The notes beneath the pieces are model-generated. The model had not been told where the DNA came from, ran no database searches, and saw only the letters and a program-made list of their open reading frames with translations. The translations under genes and the position numbers were made by a program. Shown in pieces: positions 27,332 to 36,139 of a DNA stretch of 64,000 bases; within the stretch, counting starts at the first letter, position 1, and each line of letters starts with the position of its first letter. The DNA lies in contig JASJAN010000021.1 in assembly GCA_030066985.1 (NCBI GenBank), forward strand, positions 1-64,000, read 5' to 3'. This DNA is from Desulfobacterales bacterium (GTDB lineage: Bacteria; Desulfobacterota; Desulfobacteria; Desulfobacterales; JAHEIW01).

Positions 27332-27680
27332 CGCAGAGCTTTCTATTCTTATCGTTGACGATCAACAGATTGCACGCCTCAATCAACAATACCTCAACAG
27401 AGAAGGTCCCACCAATGTAATTGCATTTGCCATGCAAGAGGGGCCGTTTGCAGAGATCTCACCTCACCTTTTGGGCGATGTTGTCATTTCAGTAGAAACT
27501 GCGCACCGGCAAGCCCAAAACGCCGGTCTGGAAATGCTGGATTACCTTGACCAGCTTCTCATCCACGGCATATTGCACCTGTTGGGTTACGACCATGAAA
27601 ATGACAAATCCGAAGCCCACAAGATGGAGCAGAAGGCAAGAGAGGTCTTCGAATTTATTAGATCGCAAGCAGCATCTTAA
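27231..27680 (+). CDS. ybeY: Endoribonuclease / rRNA maturation factor
   Basis: YbeY is a metal-dependent RNase needed for 16S rRNA 3'-end maturation. The H3xH5xH zinc motif HGILHLLGYDH is near residue 113. The frame is open from 27126, but ATG 27231 begins the conserved MEVQIENRQ and gives 149 residues. Its first 101 bases overlap the pgpH 3' end in another frame, a long overlap that couples the genes. The phoH-pgpH-ybeY order is conserved in many bacteria. Confidence 0.94.
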   Translation: MEVQIENRQGKHRISKKTILQTARAILNALGYPDAELSILIVDDQQIARLNQQYLNREGPTNVIAFAMQEGPFAEISPHLLGDVVISVETAHRQAQNAGLEMLDYLDQLLIHGILHLLGYDHENDKSEAHKMEQKAREVFEFIRSQAAS

Positions 27681-27742
27681 TCAATGAGCCGCATTCAGGT
27701 ATAGGGATCAAAAATGACCCTGGTAAAGAAGGAGGTTCGTCA

Positions 27743-28462
27743 ATGGCCGGATTAGCCGTTAAAATAGACCTTGTGGCTGCCATGCGGGAGACCCGAAAAA
27801 GCGCTTTGCCAGATCCGGTAGTCGCCGCACTTATGGCCGAACTAGCCGGCGCCGATGGCATCGCCATGCACCTGCGGGGCGACCGTCGCGACATTCAGGA
27901 TAGAGATGTCCGCATTCTGCGCCAAATGATTCAAAGCAAACTGATTCTGGAAATGGCACCCACCACGGAAATGGTTGGTATGGCGCTGGATATCAAACCG
28001 GATCATGTGACCTTGGTGCCCGAAAAACGAGTGGAATTCAGTGCTGGTGGCGGTCTGGACCTGGTTATAAACAGAGATGAGATCCGAGAAATCGTTGACA
28101 CCCTGCAAAACAGCGGCATCCCCGTCGGTATTCTGATAGACCCTGATCCCGAACAACTCAAGCAGGCCCATCGCACCAATGCCAAAATTGTCGAACTTCA
28201 TACCGGTGCTTATTGTGAGGCCAAAACATCTAAAACACGGCATCAGGAATTTTTAAAAATGGTGGACGCCGTCAAGCTATCCCAAAAACTCAATCTCAAT
28301 ATAAAAGCCGGACATGGCCTCTGTTACAAATCGATTAAAGCATTCAAGGGCCTGGGTAAAATTGATGAGTTCAGCATCGGTCATAGTGTTATCTCACGCG
28401 CGATATTAACGGGCATGGAAAAGGCCGTCAAGGAGATGATAGAGCTGATACAAGCCCTTTAG
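27743..28462 (+). CDS. pdxJ: Pyridoxine 5'-phosphate synthase
   Basis: PdxJ condenses 1-deoxy-D-xylulose 5-phosphate with 3-amino-2-oxopropyl phosphate to pyridoxine 5'-phosphate. Visible: GADGIAMHLRGDRRDIQD (about residue 35), MAPTTEM, VTLVPEKR (about 92), LHTGAY and NIKAGHGLCYKSI (about 185). The length of 239 is typical. AAGGAGG lies 7 bases before ATG 27743. The acpS gene that often follows pdxJ is missing; nnr comes next. Confidence 0.95.
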   Translation: MAGLAVKIDLVAAMRETRKSALPDPVVAALMAELAGADGIAMHLRGDRRDIQDRDVRILRQMIQSKLILEMAPTTEMVGMALDIKPDHVTLVPEKRVEFSAGGGLDLVINRDEIREIVDTLQNSGIPVGILIDPDPEQLKQAHRTNAKIVELHTGAYCEAKTSKTRHQEFLKMVDAVKLSQKLNLNIKAGHGLCYKSIKAFKGLGKIDEFSIGHSVISRAILTGMEKAVKEMIELIQAL

Positions 28463-28549
28463 CTTTATGTTGCCCGGTTGAAGTCCGTAATAACATTAAC
28501 TTTATATACTTCGCTTATCTAGAACCATATCAACCCAATCGGGATTCAA

Positions 28550-30100
28550 ATGATTCTTGTCACCGCAGCTGAAATGCAGGAAATGGATCGTCAAACGATC
28601 GAAGTGCATGCGATCCCCGGTCTGGAGCTCATGGAAGCTGCCGGGCAAGGCGCCGCACTCGTTTTGCTTACCCAATTTGCCGATCAAATCGAAGATGGCG
28701 TCAGTATCATTTGCGGCAAAGGCAACAATGGCGGTGACGGGTTTGTTATCGCTAGGGAGCTGGCGGCAAGGGAAGTTAAGGTAACGGTTTATCTGCTGGC
28801 CAAGACCACTGCCGTCAAAGGTGATGCCGCAACCAATCTCAAACGTCTCGAAGAACTCAAAGTACCTGTTATCGAGGTGTCGGACGAAAATTCTTTTTTG
28901 GCACACCAATCCGAGATCGCCCGCTCAGGCTTGCTGGTGGACGCCATTCTGGGGACCGGGTTGACGTCTGATGTCAGAGGCTTTTTTAGGGTCGTTATTG
29001 ATTTTATCAACCGCACTGGACTACCGGTATTTGCCGTTGATATTCCCTCGGGCCTAAATTCCGATACCGGCCAGCCCTGTGGGATATCCACCCAGACGCA
29101 GGCAACAGCCACTTTTGGGCTCGCCAAAATAGGTCATTATACCTATCCAGGTGCCGATTACACCGGAAAGCTCGATATCATCGATATTGGCATACCAGAT
29201 GCAGTTGTCGAGGCTGTTGCGCCACAGCAGCACCTGCTAGACGCTGAACAACTCAGCACCTATTTTCAGTCGCGCGCGTCAGATACGCACAAGGGCAAGA
29301 CCGGCCATCTGCTGGTGGTTGCCGGTTCAACCGGAAAAACCGGCGCGGCCGCGATGACCGCCATCTCGGCTATGCGAGCCGGTGCCGGCTTGGTTACGCT
29401 GGGAGTGGCCGAAAGCCTCAACCCGGTTGTTGAGCCTCAGGTGTTGGAAGTCATGACAGCCCCCTTACCCCAAAGCCGGCCCGGTATCCTTGGTGACACG
29501 GCCTTTAAACAAATCCAGACATTGATCGTCGGCAAATCGTGTATGGCTATCGGGCCGGGTATCGGTCAGGCACCTGAAACCCGAAGACTGGTTGAAAAAA
29601 TCATGCGTGAAACCAACATTCCATTGGTCATCGATGCCGATGGACTCAACAATATTGCCGGGCAAACCGATTTGTTGAAAAAACTTGACGCACCGGCCGT
29701 ACTAACCCCCCATCCTGGAGAAATGGCCCGATTGATTGAAAGCACGCCTGCTGCAGTTCAACAGAACCGTCTGGCGTGCGCTCGGGAATTTGCCGTCAAA
29801 TACGGAGTGCATGTGGTGTTGAAGGGAGCGGCAACTGTCATTGCCCATCCTGATGGTTCTGCGTTTATCAATCCAACCGGCAACCCCGGCATGGCCTCTG
29901 GCGGAATGGGTGATGTACTGACAGGGGTTCTGGCCGGATTCATCACCCAGGGTCTTTCTCCGGAAGCAGCTGCCCATGCGGCCGTTTATCTTCACGGGGC
30001 CGCAGCCGACACCCTCGCAAATACCAAGGGCCCCATCGGCTATTTGGCCGGTGACGTCATGTATGCCATTCCTGCGGAGATCAAAAAGATACTGGGCTAA
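28550..30100 (+). CDS. nnr: Bifunctional NAD(P)HX epimerase / ADP-dependent dehydratase
   Basis: Repairs hydrated NAD(P)H. The N-terminal YjeF_N epimerase (about 1-215) has CGKGNNGGDGFVIAREL near 55-71 and DAILGTGL. The C-terminal ribokinase-like dehydratase (about 240-510) has GHLLVVAGSTGKTGAAAM, LTPHPGEMARL and the catalytic GMGDVLTGVLAG (about 455). At 516 residues it is a complete fusion of both enzymes. It lies between pdxJ and tsaE. Confidence 0.95.
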   Translation: MILVTAAEMQEMDRQTIEVHAIPGLELMEAAGQGAALVLLTQFADQIEDGVSIICGKGNNGGDGFVIARELAAREVKVTVYLLAKTTAVKGDAATNLKRLEELKVPVIEVSDENSFLAHQSEIARSGLLVDAILGTGLTSDVRGFFRVVIDFINRTGLPVFAVDIPSGLNSDTGQPCGISTQTQATATFGLAKIGHYTYPGADYTGKLDIIDIGIPDAVVEAVAPQQHLLDAEQLSTYFQSRASDTHKGKTGHLLVVAGSTGKTGAAAMTAISAMRAGAGLVTLGVAESLNPVVEPQVLEVMTAPLPQSRPGILGDTAFKQIQTLIVGKSCMAIGPGIGQAPETRRLVEKIMRETNIPLVIDADGLNNIAGQTDLLKKLDAPAVLTPHPGEMARLIESTPAAVQQNRLACAREFAVKYGVHVVLKGAATVIAHPDGSAFINPTGNPGMASGGMGDVLTGVLAGFITQGLSPEAAAHAAVYLHGAAADTLANTKGPIGYLAGDVMYAIPAEIKKILG

Positions 30101-30198
30101 CCAAACCTAAAGTTATTGGTTATTAGATTTGAGCCCACGACAAAAACGGTCAAACGTTTCAGACGAATAACGAATAACCTATAACGATAAACAGTCCC

Positions 30199-30672
30199 AT
30201 GACTGAACAACATATTCAGATATCTACCCGTTCTGCAGCAGACACACAACATCTGGGGCGAACTCTGGGCGCACTGATTCAGCAACCGGTCACCATTGGC
30301 TTAAGCGGTGATCTGGGTAGCGGAAAAACCGCCTTGGTGCAGGGACTGGCCAGAGGTCTTGATGTTTCTGACCAGTACTATATTACCAGCCCGACATTCA
30401 CATTGATCAATGAATACCCCGGTCGTTTTCCGCTGTATCACGTGGATTTATACCGCATTGACGACCCTTTTGAACTGGAGGATATTGGTTTGGACGAAGT
30501 TCTGCGGGCAGATGCGGTCATCGCCATCGAATGGGCCGAAAAGCTATCGAAAGGTACGCTGCTGAACTATCTACAGCTACAGTTTAAAATCATAAGCGAG
30601 ATGACCCGCCGCATTGATCTATTTGCATATGGACATCCGGCTGCTAATTTGCTAAAAGCTCTGGAATTCTAG
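30199..30672 (+). CDS. tsaE: tRNA threonylcarbamoyladenosine biosynthesis ATPase
   Basis: TsaE is the ATPase that cycles the TsaB-TsaD complex in forming t6A37 of ANN-decoding tRNAs. Walker A GDLGSGKTALVQGLA is at about residue 39, SPTFTLINEYPG (about 66) and the Walker-B-like HVDLYRI follow, then IAIEWAEK (about 110). The length of 157 is normal. It follows nnr by about 100 bases, a common pairing. Confidence 0.94.
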   Translation: MTEQHIQISTRSAADTQHLGRTLGALIQQPVTIGLSGDLGSGKTALVQGLARGLDVSDQYYITSPTFTLINEYPGRFPLYHVDLYRIDDPFELEDIGLDEVLRADAVIAIEWAEKLSKGTLLNYLQLQFKIISEMTRRIDLFAYGHPAANLLKALEF

Positions 30673-30737
30673 TTTTAGATGATAAATAATAGCAGCCATG
30701 AGTTGGGCGTCTAGCTAGATAAGCGTATTAACATCTA

Positions 30738-30818
30738 CCACGAAGAACACGAAGACCAAAAATTATAGACGAAATTTAATGTTGTCATCATCTTCGTGCT
30801 CCTACGTGTTCTTTGTGG
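30738..30818. repeat. Imperfect inverted repeat in the lysC leader
   Basis: The arm CCACGAAGAACACGAAGA (30738-30755) pairs with TCTTCGTGCTCCTACGTGTTCTTTGTGG (30791-30818) with a few bulges. Repeats of the words ACGAAGAACACGAAG are scattered in many bacterial genomes. It ends 23 bases before the lysC start, so it forms the gene's leader if transcribed from upstream. Confidence 0.55.
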
Positions 30819-30841
30819 TGAAGGGAGAAACCACGAAAAAA

Positions 30842-32068
30842 ATGGCTTTAATTGTTCAAAAGTATGGCGGCACTTCGGTTGCGGACCTGGAACGGATCCA
30901 AAATGTGGCCACCCGGGTTGCCAAAACCTATGACCAAGGCAATTCGGTGGTCGTTATCCTTTCAGCTATGGCCGGTATTACCGACAACCTGATTGGTATG
31001 GCCAGTGACATTTCCCAAGTACCGGACAAAAGGGAGCTGGATGTGTTGCTGGCCACCGGCGAACAGACCACTTCTGCCCTGCTGGCCATGACGCTCAAAT
31101 CGATGAATTATCCGGCCCAGTCGTTACTGGGGCATCAGGCCGAAGTCCTGACCGACCAATGCCACGGTAATGCCCGCATTCTTGATATTCGGGCCGAACG
31201 TATTCAGGAGCTGCTGGATGACCGTCATATTGTTGTGGTGGCCGGGTTTCAGGGATGCGATCCCAATGGCAACATCACAACCCTGGGGCGCGGCGGGTCA
31301 GACACATCCGCTGTGGCCATTGCTGCGGCGCTTAAAGCCGATGTTTGTGAAATCTATACCGACGTGGATGGTGTCTACACAGCCGATCCCAACATTTGCC
31401 CGCAAGCCCGCAAGCTGGATGCCATTTCCTATGATGAAATGCTGAACATGGCCAGCCTGGGAGCTAAGGTCTTGCAAATCCGCTCCGTGGGTTTTGCCAA
31501 AAAATACAACATCCCGGTGCACGTCAGATCATCGTTCAGCGAGGAGGAGGGAACCATGGTAGTCGATGAAAATTCCGGAATGGAGCGCCTGGTCGTATCC
31601 GGCGTCACCCATGATAAAAATCAAGCCCGCATCACTTTAAAAAAAGTCCCAGACATACCAGGAATCGCCGCCAAGATTTTCACCCCGGTGGCTGATGCCG
31701 GTATCGTTGTGGATATGATCATTCAAAATACCCGCGCAGGGGGACAAACCGATTTGACGTTCACCGTTCCGCGTCCTGATTTTAAGCAAGCCATGGAAAT
31801 GCAGACCCAAATTGCCAAAGACATTAAGGCTGAAGATGTATTTGGCGATGAAAAGATTGCCAAGGTCTCCGTTATTGGCGTCGGTATGAAAGATCACTCG
31901 GGGGTTGCTTCCAAAATGTTCAATGCCCTGGCCAAAGAAAACATCAACATTATGATGATCAGCACTTCTGAAATCAGAATTTCCTGTATCATTGAAGAAA
32001 AATACACCGAACTGGCCGTACGCGTGCTGCACACAGCTTTTGAATTGGATAAAAACGGCCAGTCATAA
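30842..32068 (+). CDS. lysC: Aspartate kinase
   Basis: Phosphorylates aspartate, the first step to lysine, threonine and methionine. The kinase domain has [14 protein letters not shown] (residue 7 on), [20 protein letters not shown] (about 135-155) and [15 protein letters not shown]. Two ACT domains (about 265-400) with [15 protein letters not shown] end in a regulatory site ([13 protein letters not shown]). The frame is open from 30779, but ATG 30842 (408 residues) matches the family start. Lysine/threonine feedback is likely. Confidence 0.95.
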   Translation: MALIVQKYGGTSVADLERIQNVATRVAKTYDQGNSVVVILSAMAGITDNLIGMASDISQVPDKRELDVLLATGEQTTSALLAMTLKSMNYPAQSLLGHQAEVLTDQCHGNARILDIRAERIQELLDDRHIVVVAGFQGCDPNGNITTLGRGGSDTSAVAIAAALKADVCEIYTDVDGVYTADPNICPQARKLDAISYDEMLNMASLGAKVLQIRSVGFAKKYNIPVHVRSSFSEEEGTMVVDENSGMERLVVSGVTHDKNQARITLKKVPDIPGIAAKIFTPVADAGIVVDMIIQNTRAGGQTDLTFTVPRPDFKQAMEMQTQIAKDIKAEDVFGDEKIAKVSVIGVGMKDHSGVASKMFNALAKENINIMMISTSEIRISCIIEEKYTELAVRVLHTAFELDKNGQS

Positions 32069-32136
32069 GCGTTTGCAAGACACGCATGTTCTCCTTGGGC
32101 ACATAGGGGTGACCCGAAAAAAATAGGCCGGGAAAC

Positions 32137-32232
32137 ATGAAGAAATTTAGCACCGAACAGATGCTGTTTGCTATAATGATCGGCGCCCTTGTTCTGGGGA
32201 TATTTGGGTATCGTTTTTTTCATATGTTCTGA
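32137..32232 (+). CDS. Single-pass membrane microprotein (31 residues)
   Basis: A short reading frame starting MKKFSTEQMLFAIMIGALVL and ending in FFHMF. Residues 9-27 form one hydrophobic helix flanked by basic ends. A GGGAA ribosome binding site sits 5 bases before ATG 32137. It follows lysC by 68 bases and could be co-transcribed. No family is recognised; such short membrane proteins are easily missed. Confidence rests only on codon layout, helix and ribosome binding site. Confidence 0.5.
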   Translation: MKKFSTEQMLFAIMIGALVLGIFGYRFFHMF

Positions 32233-32774
32233 ATGGCGTTGACGCAATATTTTTGAAAACATCTTCAATTTAAGGCGGCTGCCGTAGGCTCCGTGTCTGG
32301 ACAAAGTGGTATCCAAAATTAAACTTGGCAGCCACATTGACTTCTGCTTGGCAAAGTTGTTAAGGTCGACTTCAGCGCAAGGATTCGACCAACCGTAAGG
32401 CGTCGCAAGGGTTGACACCGCTCAATGACTTGGAATATCCTTGCGCTACTGACTTTGCCGCAAAGCAACCTGGTCGCACCAATAATAATAAAAGCCAGAA
32501 TTGGCCCTGTTTTTCTATCTGAAGAACAGGGTTTTTGATTTTGACCAACATCACCAGACTGCCAGATGCTCTGTGCTGGCCTCTAACAATCGACCCTACC
32601 CTACCGCATCCAAATGAGCCTTCAAGACAGCCTGCGAAAAATTTGACAAACCTAAAAATTCCTGTTTTGCTTATAAGGGCACCTAAAAATGGTATCCACT
32701 TCCATTTTCCCTTTAAAATTTTTAGCACAAATGTGTTTATCCGTTGTTAAAAAACCCGCTAAAGGAGGCTGATC
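32233..32774. other. Intergenic region before the OmpA-like lipoprotein
   Basis: About 540 bases without a supported gene. An imperfect inverted repeat has arms AGCGCAAGGAT (32374-32384) and ATCCTTGCGCT (32437-32447), with GGCAAAGT/ACTTTGCC further out (32350-32461). A TTGACA at 32643 could be part of a promoter for the lipoprotein gene, but the nearest TATAAG is 23 bases away, which is too far for a normal spacer. Confidence 0.5.
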
Positions 32775-33455
32775 ATGTCCAAAAAATTCATGTTTTTCGC
32801 ATTGAGTTTGAGTATTTTGCTGGTGTTCTCCTGTGTTTCTAAAAATAAATACGTCGAACTTGAAAACCAGGCAAATACCACGCGTGAAAGATTGGAACAA
32901 GAAAACAAAAGCCTGTCAAATCAGGTTGCGCAGTTGGAACGGGAGTTGGATAAGGAAAGAACAACGGTTGAGGTTCAAAAAAAAGAAATCTCAGAATTGG
33001 ATCAAACGCGACAGGAAATTGAAAATAATCTAAAATCACAGATTGCCAGCAAAGACGTCCGCATACAGGAAATCGAAGGTAAATTAATGGTGACTTTTGT
33101 CGATAAAATTTTGTTCGATTCAGGCAGTGTCAAAATCAAACCCGAAGGACAGGAAGTCATATTAAGATTGGCCGAATCGTTTAAGGATAAGGCCGACCAG
33201 ATGATTGTCGTGCAGGGCCACACCGATGACGTCAAAATCGGCGGAGCGCTGCTCGCGAAATTTCCCACCAACTGGGAATTGTCGGCCGCCAGAGCGACAG
33301 CGGTTGTGCGTTTTTTACAGGAGCAGGGCGGAATCGAACCCGAAAGGCTCACCGCCAGCGGTTTCAGCTATTACAAACCGGTGGCCTCGAACGAGGATGA
33401 AGAGGGGCGCAAACAAAATCGCCGCATTGAAATTATGCTCATTCCGGTGCGCTAA
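32775..33455 (+). CDS. OmpA-family peptidoglycan-binding lipoprotein
   Basis: A 226-residue outer-membrane lipoprotein. Lipobox LVFSC puts the lipid Cys at about residue 20. A coiled coil (about 28-100, Glu/Gln/Lys heptads) leads to an OmpA domain (about 105-225) with the peptidoglycan-binding pattern VVQGHTDD, NWELSAARATAVVRFLQE and NRRIEIML. This coiled-coil plus OmpA layout is like MotB-type or Pal-like cell wall anchors without a TM segment. AAAGGAGG gives a strong ribosome binding site before ATG 32775. Confidence 0.9.
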   Translation: MSKKFMFFALSLSILLVFSCVSKNKYVELENQANTTRERLEQENKSLSNQVAQLERELDKERTTVEVQKKEISELDQTRQEIENNLKSQIASKDVRIQEIEGKLMVTFVDKILFDSGSVKIKPEGQEVILRLAESFKDKADQMIVVQGHTDDVKIGGALLAKFPTNWELSAARATAVVRFLQEQGGIEPERLTASGFSYYKPVASNEDEEGRKQNRRIEIMLIPVR

Positions 33456-33484
33456 ACCATTCAAAAATATCCTAAACGAACGAT

Positions 33485-33518
33485 AAAAAAGCAGGGACCG
33501 AAAGAGCCCTGCTTTTTT
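33485..33518 (+). terminator. Rho-independent terminator
   Basis: Arms AAAAAAGCAGGG (33485-33496) and CCCTGCTTTTTT (33507-33518) with a 10-base loop and a T run directly after. It lies 30 bases past the OmpA-like gene. Confidence 0.9.
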
Positions 33519-33609
33519 GATGGGTTGAGCCGGTTGGCCCGTAATGCCGTTTGCTCATTTTTTAAAGCCCAACAGGTGCTCAATGTATCCCGGCATATCT
33601 CATAAAAAA

Positions 33610-33789
33610 GGTCATGTTAATTTCTGAAAGGCGCTATGCTGATATACCGCCCCCATGGTTGATATTGGCCTGGATATTTGGGATTTCGGCACCCAGGCCT
33701 TTGGATCTGGTACAAATATCGGTTAAATCCCAAATATCAGGCCACAGGCGGTTTGCCGATCATAGCGCCTTGAAGAAAATGACATGATC
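33610..33789. repeat. Palindromic repeat element, family A, copy 2
   Basis: Matches copy 1 (21385-21553) in order: GGTCAT..TTTCTGAAA, GGCGCTATGCTGA, TATTTGGGAT, CCTTTGG, ATCCCAAATATC, ATAGCGCCTTGAAGAAAAT and an inverted end ATGATC. It occupies the gap between the OmpA lipoprotein terminator and pyrF. Confidence 0.8.
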
Positions 33790-33818
33790 TTTAAAAAATT
33801 ATTTAAAAAGCGTAAAAA

Positions 33819-34538
33819 CTAAAAAGCGCCCTCAATCTCCTCGGCAATGCGTTTCGCTGCTTCTACAGGGTCCTTTGCATCCCGAATCGGTCTGCCAATG
33901 ACCAGATAGTCCGCTCCGGCGCTGATGGCATCAGCCGGCGTGGTAATCCGGCGTTGATCCTCTTCGGCTGTCACGGTCCAGGCCGGACGAATTCCCGGTG
34001 TCACCGCTAAGAACGCATGACCTATTTTATCTTTGATGTAACTGACTTCAAGACCCGAGCAGATGACGCCGGCACAACCGGCGGCATGGGCGATAGCCGC
34101 CTTTTCCATGACTGTCTGTTGCATATCGCTGTAATATTCCGGACGATAGCCAGCTGATTTCAAATCCTCGGTTGACACGCTGGTCAAAACGGTAACTCCC
34201 AATACCCTCACCTGCCCGCCACTGCCCTTGACTGCTGCGGCCAGCATCCGCTGGCTTTCGCCCACGTGGACCGTGGCAAAGGCAACGCCCAAATCTGCGA
34301 TCCGCGCCATGGCCCGTTCGACTGTGGCCGGTATATCATGCAATTTTAAATCCAGAAATACCCGGGCTTGAGTTTGTGAATGGATGAAACCGATAATTTC
34401 CGGGCCGGCCTGAATAAATAATTCCAGCCCCACCTTGAACAGACCCACGCTTCCGGCCAATAGCTCAATAAAGCTCTTGGCTTCTGCAATTGAGGCCACA
34501 TCCAGGGGAAATATTATCCGGTCTTTAGCTTGTTTCAT
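33819..34538 (-). CDS. pyrF: Orotidine 5'-phosphate decarboxylase
   Basis: Makes UMP from OMP in pyrimidine synthesis. The barrel shows IIFPLDVAS at the N-terminus, the catalytic FLDLKLHDIPATV (Lys and Asp, about residue 63) and LVIGRPIRDAKDP (phosphate-binding, about 212). The length of 239 is normal. No other pyr gene is in this window. The gene is flanked by palindromic repeats on both sides. Confidence 0.95.
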   Translation of the reverse strand: MKQAKDRIIFPLDVASIAEAKSFIELLAGSVGLFKVGLELFIQAGPEIIGFIHSQTQARVFLDLKLHDIPATVERAMARIADLGVAFATVHVGESQRMLAAAVKGSGGQVRVLGVTVLTSVSTEDLKSAGYRPEYYSDMQQTVMEKAAIAHAAGCAGVICSGLEVSYIKDKIGHAFLAVTPGIRPAWTVTAEEDQRRITTPADAISAGADYLVIGRPIRDAKDPVEAAKRIAEEIEGAF

Positions 34539-34583
34539 TCGTGAGCATTTCTTTTTACAATATGAAGCCGATCACTTTTTGCA

Positions 34584-34679
34584 GGAGTAATGGAGTACTG
34601 GAGTGCTGGAGTAATGGTAAAATGAAGGACACCAAAAAATCAAACAGTACATACAAAACTCCATTACGCCAATACTCCA
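34584..34679. repeat. Tandem and inverted GGAGTAATGG / GGAGTACT words
   Basis: Near-tandem words GGAGTAATGGAGTACTGGAG, with another copy of GCTGGAGTAATGG, at 34584-34617 face their inverted form (ACTCCATTACGCCAATACTC at 34658). It fills the pyrF-rfbB gap. These simple word families are common between genes in this group (recollection). Confidence 0.55.
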
Positions 34680-34688
34680 AGGGATTTT

Positions 34689-35747
34689 TTACCCTTTCCC
34701 ATATTGCTGCTTCATCCAGCGCTGATAGTAAGTGCCGCTCTTGATCTGATCCACCCAAGACTGATGATCCAAATACCATTGAATGGTTTTTCGGATACCG
34801 CTATCAAAGGTTTCCGCCGGCAGCCAGCCCAGTTCATCTGTCAACTTGCTGAAATCGATGGCGTATCGCAGATCATGACCGGGTCGGTCTTCGACAAAGG
34901 TAATCAGATCGCGCCGCGGAAATGCATCAGGTCGCGGGACGAGCTCATCGAGTAGATCGCAGATACGCTCCACCAAATCGATGTTGGCCATTTCGCAGCG
35001 TCCCCCGATATTGTACATCTCCCCCCGGGTGCCGGCCTGCATAATCTTCCAAATGGCCTGGCAGTGATCCGTAACGTATAGCCAGTCCCTTACATTTTGC
35101 CCTTGGCCGTAAACCGGTAGCGGCTTGCCCTCCAGTGCATTGATGATCATCAGCGGAATCATTTTTTCGGGAAACTGGTAAGGCCCGTAATTATTGGAGC
35201 AATTGGAAATCGTCACTGGCAGGCCAAAGGTTTTAAAGTACGCTCTGACGAGATGATCGGAAGAGGCTTTGGAAGCTGAATAAGGGCTGTTGGGCCGATA
35301 AGGGGTTTGTTCGGTAAAATGACCTTCCAGGCCCAGTGAGCCATAGACCTCGTCGGTGCTGACATGGTGGAACAGTTTCAGCTGGTGTTGATGGTGACGG
35401 GCCAATTCCAGCAGACAAAACGTACCTTCAATATTGGTTTTGATGAAGGCATCCGGCGCTACAATCGAGCGGTCGACATGCGATTCAGCAGCAAAATTAC
35501 AGATGGCATCCACCGCATAGCGTTCAAATACGGTCTTTAGCGCCTGCTGATCACAAATATCGGCCTGCACAAATACATAGCGATTTGAAAATTGTTTTTG
35601 GGCAGCCGCCAGATTATCCAGATTGCCGGCATAGGTCAGTTTATCGACATTGATAATGCGACCATTGAATTCTGGATGTGACAGCATATAATAAATGAAA
35701 TTTGTTCCAATGAAGCCACAGCCGCCGGTTACCAGTATATTTTGCAT
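34689..35747 (-). CDS. rfbB: dTDP-glucose 4,6-dehydratase
   Basis: Converts dTDP-glucose to dTDP-4-keto-6-deoxyglucose, the branch point to rhamnose and other deoxysugars of the envelope. The extended SDR fold shows [12 protein letters not shown] (residue 6), [10 protein letters not shown] (about 85), the catalytic TDEVYG (about 130) and [10 protein letters not shown] with Tyr/Lys (about 155-160). The length of 352 is normal. No rfbA, rfbC or rfbD is adjacent, so the gene stands apart from a rhamnose cluster. Confidence 0.95.
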   Translation of the reverse strand: MQNILVTGGCGFIGTNFIYYMLSHPEFNGRIINVDKLTYAGNLDNLAAAQKQFSNRYVFVQADICDQQALKTVFERYAVDAICNFAAESHVDRSIVAPDAFIKTNIEGTFCLLELARHHQHQLKLFHHVSTDEVYGSLGLEGHFTEQTPYRPNSPYSASKASSDHLVRAYFKTFGLPVTISNCSNNYGPYQFPEKMIPLMIINALEGKPLPVYGQGQNVRDWLYVTDHCQAIWKIMQAGTRGEMYNIGGRCEMANIDLVERICDLLDELVPRPDAFPRRDLITFVEDRPGHDLRYAIDFSKLTDELGWLPAETFDSGIRKTIQWYLDHQSWVDQIKSGTYYQRWMKQQYGKG

Positions 35748-35807
35748 TGCATCTCCTAATGTTCTTATGAAACGCTCACAAAAGTTGGGGCTCTCTAATT
35801 CTATTAG

Positions 35808-35962
35808 GGTTTCAGGTGTCGGGCCTTCGCCGCGCCGTAGCGGCTACGTCCGCGCAGGCGGGTGTCAGGGTCTAAAGTACCGCAGTTGGCGGTTCAGGTG
35901 TCGGGTTTCAGGTGTCAGGGACGAATAGAAGGACTGACACCAGAACACTGAAACCTGAAACC
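35808..35962. repeat. Composite inverted repeat of TTTCAGGTGTC words
   Basis: Three copies of TTTCAGGTGTC or TTCAGGTGTC (near 35811, 35893 and 35906) face CTGACACC and CTGAAACCTGAAACC (35934-35962). A GC-rich insert (35823-35870) contains CGCGCCGTAGCGGCTACG and a degenerate GTCCGC/GCGGG palindrome. Related to 14795-14853. It lies upstream of rfbB and of the CheD-HDOD gene. Confidence 0.6.
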
Positions 35963-36139
35963 TTTATCTTACTCACATCTTATATGATTTGCATCATAAA
36001 GTAAATTGAGCGACTCGCACATGAGGTGTCTATAATTGTATTGAAACAATTGACTTTATAATGATATATGATAAATTTTGAATATTTACAGATAAATATC
36101 AAATACACATGCAGCCGTTCAAGTGAGACGAAGAGCCTG

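Noticed and set aside
30673-30841. Lysine riboswitch before lysC
   Set aside because: Only a simple two-arm inverted repeat is seen; the gap is too short and lacks multi-helix architecture.
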